A stretch of DNA of 51,876 bases from an uncultured Rhodospirillales bacterium (GCA_902761715.1 CACWLK010000010.1:1-51876); one strand, 5' to 3'. Positions 16,904 to 25,535 are shown, counted from the stretch's first letter. The notes: generated from the sequence alone by a model not told the origin. Translations and numbers: made by a program.

Positions 16904-17996
16904 AAATCAAACTGTCAATAAAATTTCGCTGAATTTTTGCCAACGTCAAAATAGAATTTATATCTGCATATTCGTCATCACCATGAGCATTGGCACCGCT
17001 GATACCGTGCATAATTATCGCTGATTTTTGGGCAAACATACGTGAATCAGTAGCTCCGCACGCCGTAGAAAATTTTATTTTTTTACCAAGTACTTTTTCA
17101 GCAACTTCCGCATAATGCTTAATTATCGGATTATTGACGTCCATATATACTCCTGAACTTGACAACAAAACTTTATAAGCACAACCGCACTCTTTACAAA
17201 CATCTCGTAAAATTGACTCCAGTTTTTCAAGGCTGGTCTTTTCGGTCAATCTAAAGTTTAGTCTGGCAACAGCACTCTGCGGAACAACATTGTAAGTCGT
17301 CGGAGAATTTAATGCCGTAACGACCATAGTGTCAATCCATGTCGATTTTGGCTGATTGCCGCCGAGTTGATATTGCGGAAAATATTTCTCAAGTATTTTT
17401 ATTGCATCTACGAGCGCATTAACGGCATTTTTTCCCTCCCAAGGGCGTGAACTGTGAGCATTTTTCCCTTGAGCTTTCAGTTCAACACTTACCGGATGCT
17501 TATACTTTTCAACAATTTCGCCAATATCACTGCTGATATCGGTATCAAAAACCGCTTTTGCTCTTATAATGTCTGCTTTTTGTAAAGCTTTCATTCCGTT
17601 TGAAGTCGTTTCTTCATCAGATGTAATTAACACACCGTAACGAACATTTTTTTTGAGCGTATAAAGCAAAGTATCGAGACACACCGCAACAGATGCTTTC
17701 ATATCAAACCCGCCCCTACCGTACAATCTTCCGTCTTTAATATTAGGCACAAAAAGCTCGTCTTTTGCCGGTACCACATCAATATGTCCGATTGTTACGA
17801 CGTCAAAATCACATTCCTTGCAGTTTGACAATAACATTACCGGCGAGGCTTGGTCAAAGAACCACTCCTTAACATATACACCATCAGTTACATAATGCTT
17901 TTTTATCCACTTAAAAACCTTTGCAATCTCGTCCTGATTGCCCGAAACGCTTTTAAATTTCATCAGCTCAATAATGTTATTAATAAGCTTTTTCAT
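16902..17996 (-). CDS. M20-family metallopeptidase/deacylase
   Basis: A 364-residue cytoplasmic dizinc hydrolase of the ArgE/DapE/CPG2 group. Zinc motifs are seen in order: GHIDVVP, GRGGFDMKA (bridging Asp), TSDEETTSNG (catalytic Glu and ligand) and, in the lid domain, AHSSRPWEGKNA. The C-terminal ligand is probably the His in MHGISGANAHGDDEY. The substrate could be an N-acyl amino acid or peptide; DapE-like and ArgE-like readings cannot be separated here. Its start overlaps the upstream GNAT gene by 17 bases, so the two form an operon. Confidence 0.85.
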   Translation of the reverse strand: MKKLINNIIELMKFKSVSGNQDEIAKVFKWIKKHYVTDGVYVKEWFFDQASPVMLLSNCKECDFDVVTIGHIDVVPAKDELFVPNIKDGRLYGRGGFDMKASVAVCLDTLLYTLKKNVRYGVLITSDEETTSNGMKALQKADIIRAKAVFDTDISSDIGEIVEKYKHPVSVELKAQGKNAHSSRPWEGKNAVNALVDAIKILEKYFPQYQLGGNQPKSTWIDTMVVTALNSPTTYNVVPQSAVARLNFRLTEKTSLEKLESILRDVCKECGCAYKVLLSSSGVYMDVNNPIIKHYAEVAEKVLGKKIKFSTACGATDSRMFAQKSAIIMHGISGANAHGDDEYADINSILTLAKIQRNFIDSLI

Positions 17997-18702
17997 TACG
18001 TTTTTGAATCATAATAAAGGTCTTGTTCAATTTTTTATCACGCATTGCATTCAATGCATTATCAATTGTCGTATGAGCAATTGCCACATCGCTTATGCAA
18101 AAAGTTGTTCTTCCGTCTTTTTTTATAATGTGGTCAAAATCCTGAGTTTTGGCAAAAGGTCTGAACCCGATACCGCGATAAAATTTTTCGGCATTTGCAT
18201 TGTGAGCATTATATTCAATAATCAAATCTTTATAGCCTTGTTTTTTCAGCTCGGGAATAGTTTTTTGCAATAAATGTGTTCCCAAACCATGACGTTGAAT
18301 TTCCGGATCGAGATAGATTTGGTTTACAATCAAAGTCTTATTGGAGAGTTGAACCTCTCTTTCAAAATTAACTTTTCTATACCATGCAAACTCCCATCCG
18401 TCCAACATACCTTTTTCCAAATCTCTTGTTTGTCCGTTGACTGGTTTGGTATAATATTCCGGTATTTCCGAATAGCGCACAAAACCGCGCGGAGTGCCGT
18501 CAACATTGAGCACCGCCACGGCAGAACCTGTATCTTCAGCCATTTTCCACAATTTTTTCAAAAAATATCCTCTGGAATACAAAGCCATCTCTTCCGGTGA
18601 TTTATACTGTTCCGACAACTTATTGTACGAACGCTGATAGGCTTCGGCCAAAGGCAGAATCTGACTTAATTTTTTTTCTAATCTGGTTATAGAAATTTGC
18701 AT
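17980..18702 (-). CDS. GNAT-family N-acetyltransferase
   Basis: A 240-residue protein with an N-terminal helical part and a C-terminal GNAT fold. The acetyl-CoA loop region is NQIYLDPEIQRHGLGTHLLQ (about residues 106-125), followed by NAHNANAEKFYRGIGFRPF, the typical motif B. AGGA lies 7-8 bases before the ATG. It overlaps the M20 hydrolase gene by 17 bases, which suggests the acylase and acetyltransferase act on related compounds (inference). The substrate is unknown. Confidence 0.83.
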   Translation of the reverse strand: MQISITRLEKKLSQILPLAEAYQRSYNKLSEQYKSPEEMALYSRGYFLKKLWKMAEDTGSAVAVLNVDGTPRGFVRYSEIPEYYTKPVNGQTRDLEKGMLDGWEFAWYRKVNFEREVQLSNKTLIVNQIYLDPEIQRHGLGTHLLQKTIPELKKQGYKDLIIEYNAHNANAEKFYRGIGFRPFAKTQDFDHIIKKDGRTTFCISDVAIAHTTIDNALNAMRDKKLNKTFIMIQKRNEKAY

Positions 18703-18836
18703 ACTGTAATCCTAGGTGAAATATATCAAAATTGTGCGCATTATATATTTATTGCCGTCGGGAGTCAATTGCTTTAATCAAAAAACAATAGACCTTTATT
18801 ATTATTGGTGCTAAAGATAAAAACATCGAGGTAATT

Positions 18837-19235
18837 ATGCAAATAGATGAATTAATAGAAAACTTTGAACTGCTTGACGATTGGGAAGATAAATATCGTT
18901 ATTTGATTGATTTGGGCACCAAATTGCTCCCTCTCGATGATAAATATAAAACAGATGAATGGAAAGTCGTCGGTTGCCAATCGCAGGTCTGGCTGGTTCC
19001 TGATTTACATGACAGCGAACATTTGTCGTTTTGCGGTGACAGCGATGCCGCCATTGTAAAAGGACTTATGTACATTGTTTTAACACTTTTTAACGGGCAG
19101 TCTAAAAAGTCGGTTAAAGAGATTGCGGTTAGTGATATTTTTGCTAAAATGGGGCTGGAAGAACACCTTTCTCCGAGCCGCCGCAATGGTCTTAATGCCA
19201 TGGTTGGAAAAATTAAATTCTATGCAGGGTGCTAA
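18837..19235 (+). CDS. sufE: sulfur acceptor protein SufE
   Basis: A 132-residue protein that accepts persulfide sulfur from SufS and stimulates it. The family motifs DWEDKYRYLIDLG and VVGCQSQVW (active-site Cys near residue 47) are clear, with a C-terminal LSPSRRNGLNAM segment. It is separated from the suf operon and instead precedes sucC by 3 bases, in a sufE-sucC-sucD-comF unit. GAGG precedes the ATG. Confidence 0.94.
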   Translation: MQIDELIENFELLDDWEDKYRYLIDLGTKLLPLDDKYKTDEWKVVGCQSQVWLVPDLHDSEHLSFCGDSDAAIVKGLMYIVLTLFNGQSKKSVKEIAVSDIFAKMGLEEHLSPSRRNGLNAMVGKIKFYAGC

Positions 19236-19238
19236 TTT

Positions 19239-20432
19239 ATGGATATTCACGAATACCAAGCCAAGCAACTTTTAAAATCTAACGGCATCAATGTTCCTGC
19301 CGGAAAAATTGCTTATACAGCTCTTGAAGCACAAAATGTTGCCCGCGAAATTTCTCCTCGCGGTCCGTGGGTGCTAAAAGCTCAAATCCACTCCGGCGCC
19401 AGAAACAGCGGACGTTTTGTAGAACGTCGTGCCGGCAAAGGTGGAGGAATACGCATTGTTAAAACACTTAAAAAAGTTTATGACAATGCCGCACAAATGC
19501 TCGGTTCAACCCTTATTACCGCCCAAAACAAACCCGATGGTAATTTAGTCAGTCGTATTTATGTTGAGGCATACACCAAGGTTGAACAAATTTTCTACCT
19601 CAGCATGGCAATTGACAGGACATATCCGGCAATAACCGTTTTGGCCGCCAACACTGAGACTGACGATATTGCGGCCATATTAGCCAATTCCCCGGAAAAA
19701 ATAATCCGTGTTCCCTTGGACTTAAAAGGTCCTACCAAAGCTCATTGTAAGCGTATTGCCGAGTTTTTGAACCTCAAAGCCAAAAGTTTTGAAAGCTTTT
19801 ATCATTTTGTGCGCGGACTGTTCAAAACATTTGTAAAAAGCGAAGCTCTGATGGTTGAAATCAACCCGGTTGGCATTCGCCGTAACGGAGACATTGTTGC
19901 GCTTGATGCTAAAATTACAATTGATAATCGGGCCGTCTATCGCCACAAAGATATTTCTTCTTTCAGAGATGAGGACGATATTCCGCCTCGTGAGCTCAAG
20001 GCTGCTCGCAACGGCTTTTCTTATCACGAATACGGCAACGGCAACATAGGTTGCATTGTTAACGGCAGTGGTCTGGCACTGGCGATGGTCGGCATGCTTA
20101 AAGGCTCTGCCGCTTGCACCCTCAACATCAAAGGCGGTGTAGATCGTGATAAAATTGCTGCCGGCATCAAAATTATTGCTACCAACCCTCGGGTCGAGGG
20201 CATTGTCATCAACATTTTGGGTGGTTTTGTGCGTTGCGACCTTATTTCGGACGGAATAATCGACACTGCAGCCGAGGTTGGTATGAATATGCCGTTGGTT
20301 GTTCGTTTTGAGGGTACCAACCGTGACGAAGCCTGCAAAATTCTAGAACAGGCAAATTTGCCTTTGATTATGGCCGATAGCATGGACGATGCAATTGCCA
20401 AAATTTTAAAAGCGGTCGAGGAGAGCGAATAA
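19239..20432 (+). CDS. sucC: succinyl-CoA ligase beta subunit-like (SucC), divergent
   Basis: A 397-residue ATP-grasp protein of alphaproteobacterial SucC type (MDIHEYQAKQLL start, LMVEINPVGI, GNIGCIVNGSGLAL, NILGGFVRCDLISDGI). In canonical SucC the pair with SucD makes ATP or GTP from succinyl-CoA. Several core positions differ. The nucleotide-loop GGRGK reads GARNS, and the LDVGGGA loop reads LNIKGGV. The EINP Glu, which serves nucleotide-side phosphotransfer, is retained. It is complete, without frameshift, and overlaps sucD in TAATG. With the altered SucD it may have reduced or changed activity. Confidence 0.85.
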   Translation: MDIHEYQAKQLLKSNGINVPAGKIAYTALEAQNVAREISPRGPWVLKAQIHSGARNSGRFVERRAGKGGGIRIVKTLKKVYDNAAQMLGSTLITAQNKPDGNLVSRIYVEAYTKVEQIFYLSMAIDRTYPAITVLAANTETDDIAAILANSPEKIIRVPLDLKGPTKAHCKRIAEFLNLKAKSFESFYHFVRGLFKTFVKSEALMVEINPVGIRRNGDIVALDAKITIDNRAVYRHKDISSFRDEDDIPPRELKAARNGFSYHEYGNGNIGCIVNGSGLALAMVGMLKGSAACTLNIKGGVDRDKIAAGIKIIATNPRVEGIVINILGGFVRCDLISDGIIDTAAEVGMNMPLVVRFEGTNRDEACKILEQANLPLIMADSMDDAIAKILKAVEESE

Positions 20433-21304
20433 TGTCGATTCTTGCAGATAAAAATACCAAAGTAATTATTCAAGGTATCACCGGTACCCAAGCATCTTTT
20501 CATGTCAGTCGCTCCATCAATTACGGAACAAATGTTGTTTGTGGCGTTACCCCGGGCAAAGGCGGCGGTACGCATCTTGGAGTTCCGGTTTTTGATACGG
20601 TAAAAGAGGCGGTTAAAGCCACCGGAGCCGATGCCTCGGTAATGTTTGTTCCCGCCAATGCCGTAAAATCAGCCGTTGCGGAATCCGTTGAGGCCGGTAT
20701 TCGACTTTTGGTGTGCATCTCGGCCGGTGTGCCGGTGCATGACATGCTGGAAATTCGCCAAATTCTTAAAAACAGCAACACTACCCTGATTGGCCCCAAC
20801 ACTCCGGGATTGTTGATTCCTGAAGAGGCAAGACTTGGCATATATCCGGAAAACATTCACCGTCGCGGGCATATCGGGCTTATTTCCCGTTCTTCCACTC
20901 TGACATATGAGGCAGCGATTGAAATCAACCGTGCCGATATGGGACAGTCCACGGTGGTTGCACTTGGTGATGACATGATTATCGGTATGGATTTTGTTGA
21001 GGGGCTAAAACATTTTCATGCCGACAATGAGACCAAGGCCATTGTTATGATTGGGCAAATCGGCGGTAATTTTGAGGAAGATGCCGCTGCTTGGTATGCC
21101 GCACAAAAACACAAAAAACCGATTATTTGTTATATTGCCGGCAACGATATAACTTTTCGTAATCACGTAGGTTATGCCGGTGATATTATAACCCGTGGAA
21201 AAGTTACGCTTTCCGGCAAAAAGAAAGTTATGGCTAAATCAGGTATGATCGTCGTGGACAATCTCAACCAAATTCACGAAGTTTTATCTTCAACAGTAAA
21301 ATAA
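20432..21304 (+). CDS. sucD: succinyl-CoA ligase alpha subunit-like (SucD) lacking the phosphohistidine
   Basis: A 290-residue homologue of SucD along its whole length (SILADKNTKVIIQGITGTQ, VTPGKGGGTHLG, IGPNTPG, SRSSTLTYEA). In SucD the active-site His in GHAG is phosphorylated during catalysis; here the position is Tyr248 (HVGYAGDII). The Glu in GEIGG that supports the phosphohistidine is Gln209 (IGQIGGN). GGDPIPG reads GDDMIIG, and the CoA-side Cys of GPNCPG is Thr. The frame is intact and the protein otherwise well kept, so it is not an obvious pseudogene. Normal phosphotransfer seems impossible by the known mechanism. Confidence 0.88.
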   Translation: MSILADKNTKVIIQGITGTQASFHVSRSINYGTNVVCGVTPGKGGGTHLGVPVFDTVKEAVKATGADASVMFVPANAVKSAVAESVEAGIRLLVCISAGVPVHDMLEIRQILKNSNTTLIGPNTPGLLIPEEARLGIYPENIHRRGHIGLISRSSTLTYEAAIEINRADMGQSTVVALGDDMIIGMDFVEGLKHFHADNETKAIVMIGQIGGNFEEDAAAWYAAQKHKKPIICYIAGNDITFRNHVGYAGDIITRGKVTLSGKKKVMAKSGMIVVDNLNQIHEVLSSTVK

Positions 21305-22029
21305 TGTTTGGAGCGCTGATAACCAAAATCGTTGATTTATTGTATCCGTACCGATGTCTCAAGTGCGGTAAAGTTCTCGATTCAGCAGGTTATTTGTGTG
21401 ACCACTGTGTTGATGAAATTAATTTTATTGCGCCTCCCTATTGTGCCAAATGCGGAACTCCTCTTCATGTCGATAATGCTAGCAACTTAAAATATTGTGC
21501 CACTTGCAGCGGTAAGACTAAAAAGTTTTATCGATTGGCTCGTTCGGCGGTGGTTTATGACAACAGCGACAAAAATCTGATTATTGCTTTTAAGTTTTTT
21601 GACAAGACCGAAAATGCCAACCTGCTTGCTGCCATGCTCAAAGTTGCCGGCAAAGACATTTTTGATGCTGGTGCCGATTTAATAATTCCTGTTCCGTTAC
21701 ACAAAAGCCGCCTGCTGAAAAGGCGTTACAATCAATCAGCGATTCTGTCCGACAAATTGAGTAAGATGGTCAACATTCCGGTTGATTGTTTTGCTCTTGT
21801 TCGCCACAGAAAAACTCGCCCGCAGGTGGAATTTTCGGGCAAAGAACGCATAACCAATGTCAAAAATGCTTTCAGCGTCAAATATCCCGATCGCATTATC
21901 AATCGGAGAATAATTCTGATTGACGATGTTATGACAACCGGTTCAACGCTTAAAGAATGCGCCGTGGCTTTGCGTCATGCCGGTGCAAAATCGGTTGATT
22001 TATTAACTGTTGCCAGAGTTATCGATTAG
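21304..22029 (+). CDS. comF: ComF-family phosphoribosyltransferase-like protein
   Basis: A 241-residue protein. The N-terminal zinc-finger region has four CxxC-type pairs (CLKCG, CDHC, CAKCG, CATC, residues about 15-70). The C-terminal type I PRTase domain has [13 protein letters not shown], the PRPP-binding motif, and [18 protein letters not shown]. ComF aids DNA uptake in naturally competent bacteria, and homologues are widespread without proven competence. It starts within the sucD stop (TAATG) and ends the operon. Its stop overlaps that of the convergent rubredoxin gene. Confidence 0.9.
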   Translation: MFGALITKIVDLLYPYRCLKCGKVLDSAGYLCDHCVDEINFIAPPYCAKCGTPLHVDNASNLKYCATCSGKTKKFYRLARSAVVYDNSDKNLIIAFKFFDKTENANLLAAMLKVAGKDIFDAGADLIIPVPLHKSRLLKRRYNQSAILSDKLSKMVNIPVDCFALVRHRKTRPQVEFSGKERITNVKNAFSVKYPDRIINRRIILIDDVMTTGSTLKECAVALRHAGAKSVDLLTVARVID

Positions 22030-22160
22030 CGTTTTTCAAAAAATTCTTTACCGACACCGCATGTCGGGCAAACCCAATCTTCAGGCAATTCTTCAAAAGG
22101 AACATCTCCGTCGTATACATAACCGCATACTGTGCAAACCCATTGTCCGTCGTTATTCAT
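22026..22160 (-). CDS. short rubredoxin
   Basis: A 44-residue protein with [13 protein letters not shown] and [14 protein letters not shown]. The two CxxCG knuckles (Cys9, Cys12, Cys31, Cys34) hold a single iron, as in rubredoxins, which transfer single electrons in the cytoplasm. It lacks the loop of about 10-14 residues between the YD and DLP segments of classic rubredoxins (52-54 residues). It thus resembles the short rubredoxin modules of larger anaerobe flavoproteins. It lies 24 bases downstream of slyX and its stop overlaps the comF stop. Confidence 0.92.
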   Translation of the reverse strand: MNNDGQWVCTVCGYVYDGDVPFEELPEDWVCPTCGVGKEFFEKR

Positions 22161-22184
22161 GTTTTTTCCTTTCTGTTTGAATGG

Positions 22185-22394
22185 TTAATAATGTGGAGGC
22201 GGAGTTTCTTCGCTCAACGGTTTTACCGTATCCTCGCGCAGAGCCTCAATTAACATTTTATTTTGCCGCAACAGCAAATCAATGTTTTTTCCCTGCTCGA
22301 TTACTACAGAATTGAGCTCATCAATCACTTTTTCCTGATTGGCGAGATTGATTTCAATATCAATCAGTCTTTGTTCTAAAATTTTATCTTCCAT
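22185..22394 (-). CDS. slyX: SlyX family protein
   Basis: A 69-residue coiled-coil protein. The sequence RLIDIEINLANQEKVIDELN, a central EQGKNIDLLLRQ and the ending PPPHY match SlyX proteins, whose function is not established. It is cytoplasmic and all-helical, ending in a Pro-rich tail. It is followed after 24 bases by the short rubredoxin on the same strand. Confidence 0.85.
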   Translation of the reverse strand: MEDKILEQRLIDIEINLANQEKVIDELNSVVIEQGKNIDLLLRQNKMLIEALREDTVKPLSEETPPPHY

Positions 22395-22451
22395 ATTTAT
22401 TCAATCTATTTTATTTTACATGTATGTTAAAGATAATTTCGGGAAATTGAT

Positions 22452-23711
22452 ATGTCAATTTTAATTAAAAATATTTTACACAATAACCAAAGAACAAACA
22501 TCTTCATTGAAAACAATCATTTTGCACAAATCGGGGAGTGTGCCGACATCAAAGCTGACAAAGTCATCGATGGTACACACAAAGCAATAGTTCCGGCTTT
22601 TTACAACACCCACAATCATGCGGCAATGTCGATTCTCCGTGGTTACAGTGATGACAAACCGCTGTTTGAATGGTTACAAAAAGACATTTGGCCGATTGAA
22701 GATAAGCTTACGCCTGAAGACATATACATTGCCAGCCGTCTGGCTATTCTTGAAATGATAAAATCCGGCACGGTCTTTTTTGCCGATATGTATTTTTTTG
22801 GTGAGCAAACCATGCGTGCCGTTGCCGAGATGGGTATTAGGGCGGCAATCTCCAGAGTGGAGATGGATTTGTTTAATCCCGAAATGACTACTGCCAAGAA
22901 AAAAGAAACCGCCGAATTTTTAAGCTTTTCCAATCCTTGCCCCGAGCGTATAATCAAGTGTCTCTCCTGCCATGCTGTTTATACTGTTTCTGACGAACTG
23001 TTTGAATATGCCCGTGATGTTGCCGCCAAACATGATATGTATATTCAAATTCACGTTTCTGAAACCGAGCAGGAAAATCTTGATTGCTTGCAAAAACACG
23101 GAGTTTCTCCGGTAGTTAAACTTGATAATCTTGGGCTTTTGGGACCAAAAACCATTTTGGACCATGCCGTACACCTTTCTGAGCACGACATAGATATTAT
23201 CAAAAAGCGCAAGGCAATTATTTCCACCAATCCCAATTCAAACATAAAACTTAATTCCGGTCTTTTTATGTTTGAAAAACTATATTCTCAAATTCCGGAG
23301 CAAATCACACTCGGTACTGACGGCGCCAGCTCCAACAACAACTTGAGTATGCTTGAAAGTATGAAAATGTGCTCATTCGCTGCCAAAATTCAGGCCAACT
23401 CCGCTCTCGCCGGAAAATCAATTGATGTCTATAAAGTCGCAACCGAAAACGGCGCCCGCGCTTTTGGCATAAACGCTGGCAAAATTGCTGAAGGTTACCT
23501 TGCCGACTGTCTGTTGCTCGATCTGAACAATCCGTTTTTGACCCCTAATTACAATTTGATATCAAATCTGGTCTATGCCGCTGACAGTTCTTGTATTTGT
23601 GATGTAATTTGCAACGGCAAACTGGTCATGGAAAATCGTATTGTGCCTGACGAACAAAATATAATTTTTCAGGCACAGGCACTGTCCGAAAAAATAAAAA
23701 AATTAAAATAA
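22452..23711 (+). CDS. mtaD: amidohydrolase, MtaD-like (methylthioadenosine/S-adenosylhomocysteine deaminase)
   Basis: A 419-residue amidohydrolase-superfamily enzyme. Metal ligands are visible: NTHNHAAMS (HxH), QIHVSETEQE (His), LDHAVHLS (His) and LGTDGASSNNN (Asp). Together with the LRGYSDD stretch these are typical of the MtaD/TrzN deaminases, which deaminate adenosine derivatives. It would act in the methyl-cycle or nucleoside salvage. Guanine deaminase or chlorohydrolase-type substrates are alternatives. It is transcribed alone, divergent from slyX. Confidence 0.8.
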   Translation: MSILIKNILHNNQRTNIFIENNHFAQIGECADIKADKVIDGTHKAIVPAFYNTHNHAAMSILRGYSDDKPLFEWLQKDIWPIEDKLTPEDIYIASRLAILEMIKSGTVFFADMYFFGEQTMRAVAEMGIRAAISRVEMDLFNPEMTTAKKKETAEFLSFSNPCPERIIKCLSCHAVYTVSDELFEYARDVAAKHDMYIQIHVSETEQENLDCLQKHGVSPVVKLDNLGLLGPKTILDHAVHLSEHDIDIIKKRKAIISTNPNSNIKLNSGLFMFEKLYSQIPEQITLGTDGASSNNNLSMLESMKMCSFAAKIQANSALAGKSIDVYKVATENGARAFGINAGKIAEGYLADCLLLDLNNPFLTPNYNLISNLVYAADSSCICDVICNGKLVMENRIVPDEQNIIFQAQALSEKIKKLK

Positions 23712-23796
23712 CCGGTTGAAAAAATAAAACTGAAGCTTACATCAAATCGGTCGATATCCTCGACACGGTTTAACTTTATATTGCAAAGGAACTAAC

Positions 23797-24009
23797 ATGC
23801 TAAATGGTACAGTAAAATGGTTTAATAACAAAAAAGGCTATGGCTTCATCAAAACTCCTGCCAATGAAAAGGATATTTTTGTTCACATCACGGCAATCCA
23901 AAAATCAGGTCTTGATTATATCACTGAAGGACAAGAGGTTTCTTTTGAAATTTTTCCCGACAAAGCCGGTCGACCTGAGGCTCACAACATCAGCTTGTTG
24001 CAAAACTGA
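23797..24009 (+). CDS. cold-shock domain protein
   Basis: A 70-residue single cold-shock domain that binds single-stranded nucleic acid. RNP1 (KKGYGFIKT, residues 12-20) and RNP2 (DIFVHI, 26-31) are intact, with the N-terminal NGTVKWFNN. AAAGGA precedes the ATG. It has a strong terminator of its own. CspA-type by length; cold induction cannot be read from the sequence. Confidence 0.95.
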   Translation: MLNGTVKWFNNKKGYGFIKTPANEKDIFVHITAIQKSGLDYITEGQEVSFEIFPDKAGRPEAHNISLLQN

Positions 24010-24023
24010 ACCCCACTGCTTTT

Positions 24024-24055
24024 AAAAAACACCGAGCAACAACTCGGTGTTTTTT
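24024..24055. terminator. terminator after cold-shock gene
   Basis: AAAAAACACCGAG and CTCGGTGTTTTTT form a perfect 13-bp stem with a 6-base loop, 14 bases past the cold-shock stop codon. Confidence 0.92.
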
Positions 24056-24135
24056 GCTGTTATTGATTGCCAAAAAATACTTGCCTGAGATGGGGTTGCC
24101 ATCTACAATCAAAACAGTTTTTAAGGAGTATGGTA

Positions 24136-24519
24136 ATGAAAAATAATGCATTGATTTTAGCTGTTGCACTAACCTTTGGAACAATAAATTACGCCCACTC
24201 ACAAACAGTTGTAACAACCCAACCGGCAACTAATCCGGTTGTTGTCCAGACATATACCCCGTCAACTCCGCAGGTTGTCGTTGTTAAAGAAACCGCTCCG
24301 GCTCAACAGGTCGTTGTTGTCAAAGATCAAACTACCCCGGAAGACATATATTATTACCCGCAACCTCGTACCGAACCGGCATATTATTACAATTCTGATG
24401 CGGCGGCCATTATCGGCACGGCAGCTTTAATCGGGGGAGTGGCATTGGGTTATCACTATCATCGCCATCACCGCCATCATCGTCCGCCCTTCCACGGACG
24501 TCCGCACCACAGACACTAA
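24136..24519 (+). CDS. small secreted Val/Pro- and His-rich protein
   Basis: A 127-residue protein with a signal peptide (LILAVALTFGTINYAHS, cleavage near residue 23). A Val/Pro/Thr-rich low-complexity middle has repeated VVVV and QQVVVVK stretches and Tyr clusters. A short hydrophobic glycine-rich helix (AAIIGTAALIGGVALG) leads to a His/Arg-rich tail (YHYHRHHRHHRPPFH). The tail could bind metals or anionic surfaces. The start at 24136 follows AAGGAG. No family is recognised with certainty. Confidence 0.7.
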   Translation: MKNNALILAVALTFGTINYAHSQTVVTTQPATNPVVVQTYTPSTPQVVVVKETAPAQQVVVVKDQTTPEDIYYYPQPRTEPAYYYNSDAAAIIGTAALIGGVALGYHYHRHHRHHRPPFHGRPHHRH

Positions 24520-24522
24520 TTA

Positions 24523-24550
24523 AAAAAATCCCCGAAATCGGGGATTTTTT
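24523..24550. terminator. bidirectional terminator
   Basis: AAAAAATCCCCG and CGGGGATTTTTT form a 12-bp stem with a 4-base loop. It ends both the His-rich protein gene and the converging LD-carboxypeptidase gene. Confidence 0.92.
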
Positions 24551-24551
24551 C

Positions 24552-25535
24552 TTATGCCTCAATCTTAATTCCGCCTTGATCGATTTTTGCAGTTCCGCCG
24601 ACCGGAATAGTCAGCAGAGGCGTGCTGTGCCCAAAGTCTAAATTAGCAATAATCGGCAATCCTTTTAACTTGGGAGCAAAGCGGTTTATCATAAATTCAA
24701 GTTGCTCTCTTGTAACTTCAGATTTCTTCTGAAATCTGCCGATAAGCACGGCTTTTACATTAGCAAAATCCGGTTGTTGAATAATTGCCTGAAAGTTTCT
24801 TGTAAATTCGGCAATGTTAGAATTTTCAGTATCTTCAATAAACAGCACCGTATTTTTTGTAAACGCCGGACGATATTGTGTGCCGAGCAACAGATTAAAA
24901 GTGCACAAATTGCCTCCGATCAGTGTTCCTTCGGCATTTCCGTCTTGGAGCTTCCAATATCCCTCATTTCTTATAAAGGTACGATTATTTTGATCCAAAA
25001 ACCACAAATCATCACTCCACTCCGGAGAAGGGTGCAGTTGATTTTTCCCGTCACCAAACAGCATTTTCTGCATATTTTCGGCGGTATATTCAATCCCCTT
25101 TAACATGCCGAAACTGCTGAAATGCGGTCCCGAAAAAGTAACCATTCCGGTCTTGGCATAAATAGCGTTTAATAATGCCGTAATATCAGAAAAACCGCAC
25201 AAAATTTTGGGATTTTTAGCAATCAAATCATAATCAATATAGTCTAATAACTGGTTTGAGTTGTTGCCTCCGATTGCCGTAAAAATTGCTTTTACGTTTT
25301 TATCATCAAAAGCCTGATGCAGGTCTTCGATTCGATTCGCAATTGATGATGAGCCACCCATATCCCAGTTGTCTTTGGTTGTATTTTTGCCGAATGTAAC
25401 CTTCAACCCCATAGCTTCAAATCGTTGCTTGGCTAAAGCCAAACACTCATCAGACAAAATTTTAATTCCGGTTGCCGGTGCAATTACTCTTATTTCATCT
25501 CCGGCTTGTAACTTGGCGGGAACTGTTTTTTGCAT
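24552..25535 (-). CDS. ldcA: LD-carboxypeptidase (S66 family)
   Basis: A 327-residue serine peptidase of family S66. In LdcA it removes D-Ala from recycled murein tetrapeptides in the cytoplasm; MccF relatives cut microcin-like peptides. Visible are VIAPATG, GGNNSNQLLDYIDY, GFSDITALLN (nucleophile Ser), the FIEDTEN acidic region and DFGHSTPLLT (catalytic His). No signal peptide. Several other peptidoglycan genes (murI, ampG-like) lie within 10 kb, so an LdcA role is favoured over MccF, though not certain. Confidence 0.84.
   Translation of the reverse strand: MQKTVPAKLQAGDEIRVIAPATGIKILSDECLALAKQRFEAMGLKVTFGKNTTKDNWDMGGSSSIANRIEDLHQAFDDKNVKAIFTAIGGNNSNQLLDYIDYDLIAKNPKILCGFSDITALLNAIYAKTGMVTFSGPHFSSFGMLKGIEYTAENMQKMLFGDGKNQLHPSPEWSDDLWFLDQNNRTFIRNEGYWKLQDGNAEGTLIGGNLCTFNLLLGTQYRPAFTKNTVLFIEDTENSNIAEFTRNFQAIIQQPDFANVKAVLIGRFQKKSEVTREQLEFMINRFAPKLKGLPIIANLDFGHSTPLLTIPVGGTAKIDQGGIKIEA

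Noticed and set aside
20432..21304. SucD as a pseudogene
   Set aside because: The frame is intact, full length, overlapped on both sides in an operon, and conserved outside the active site, so decay is not supported.
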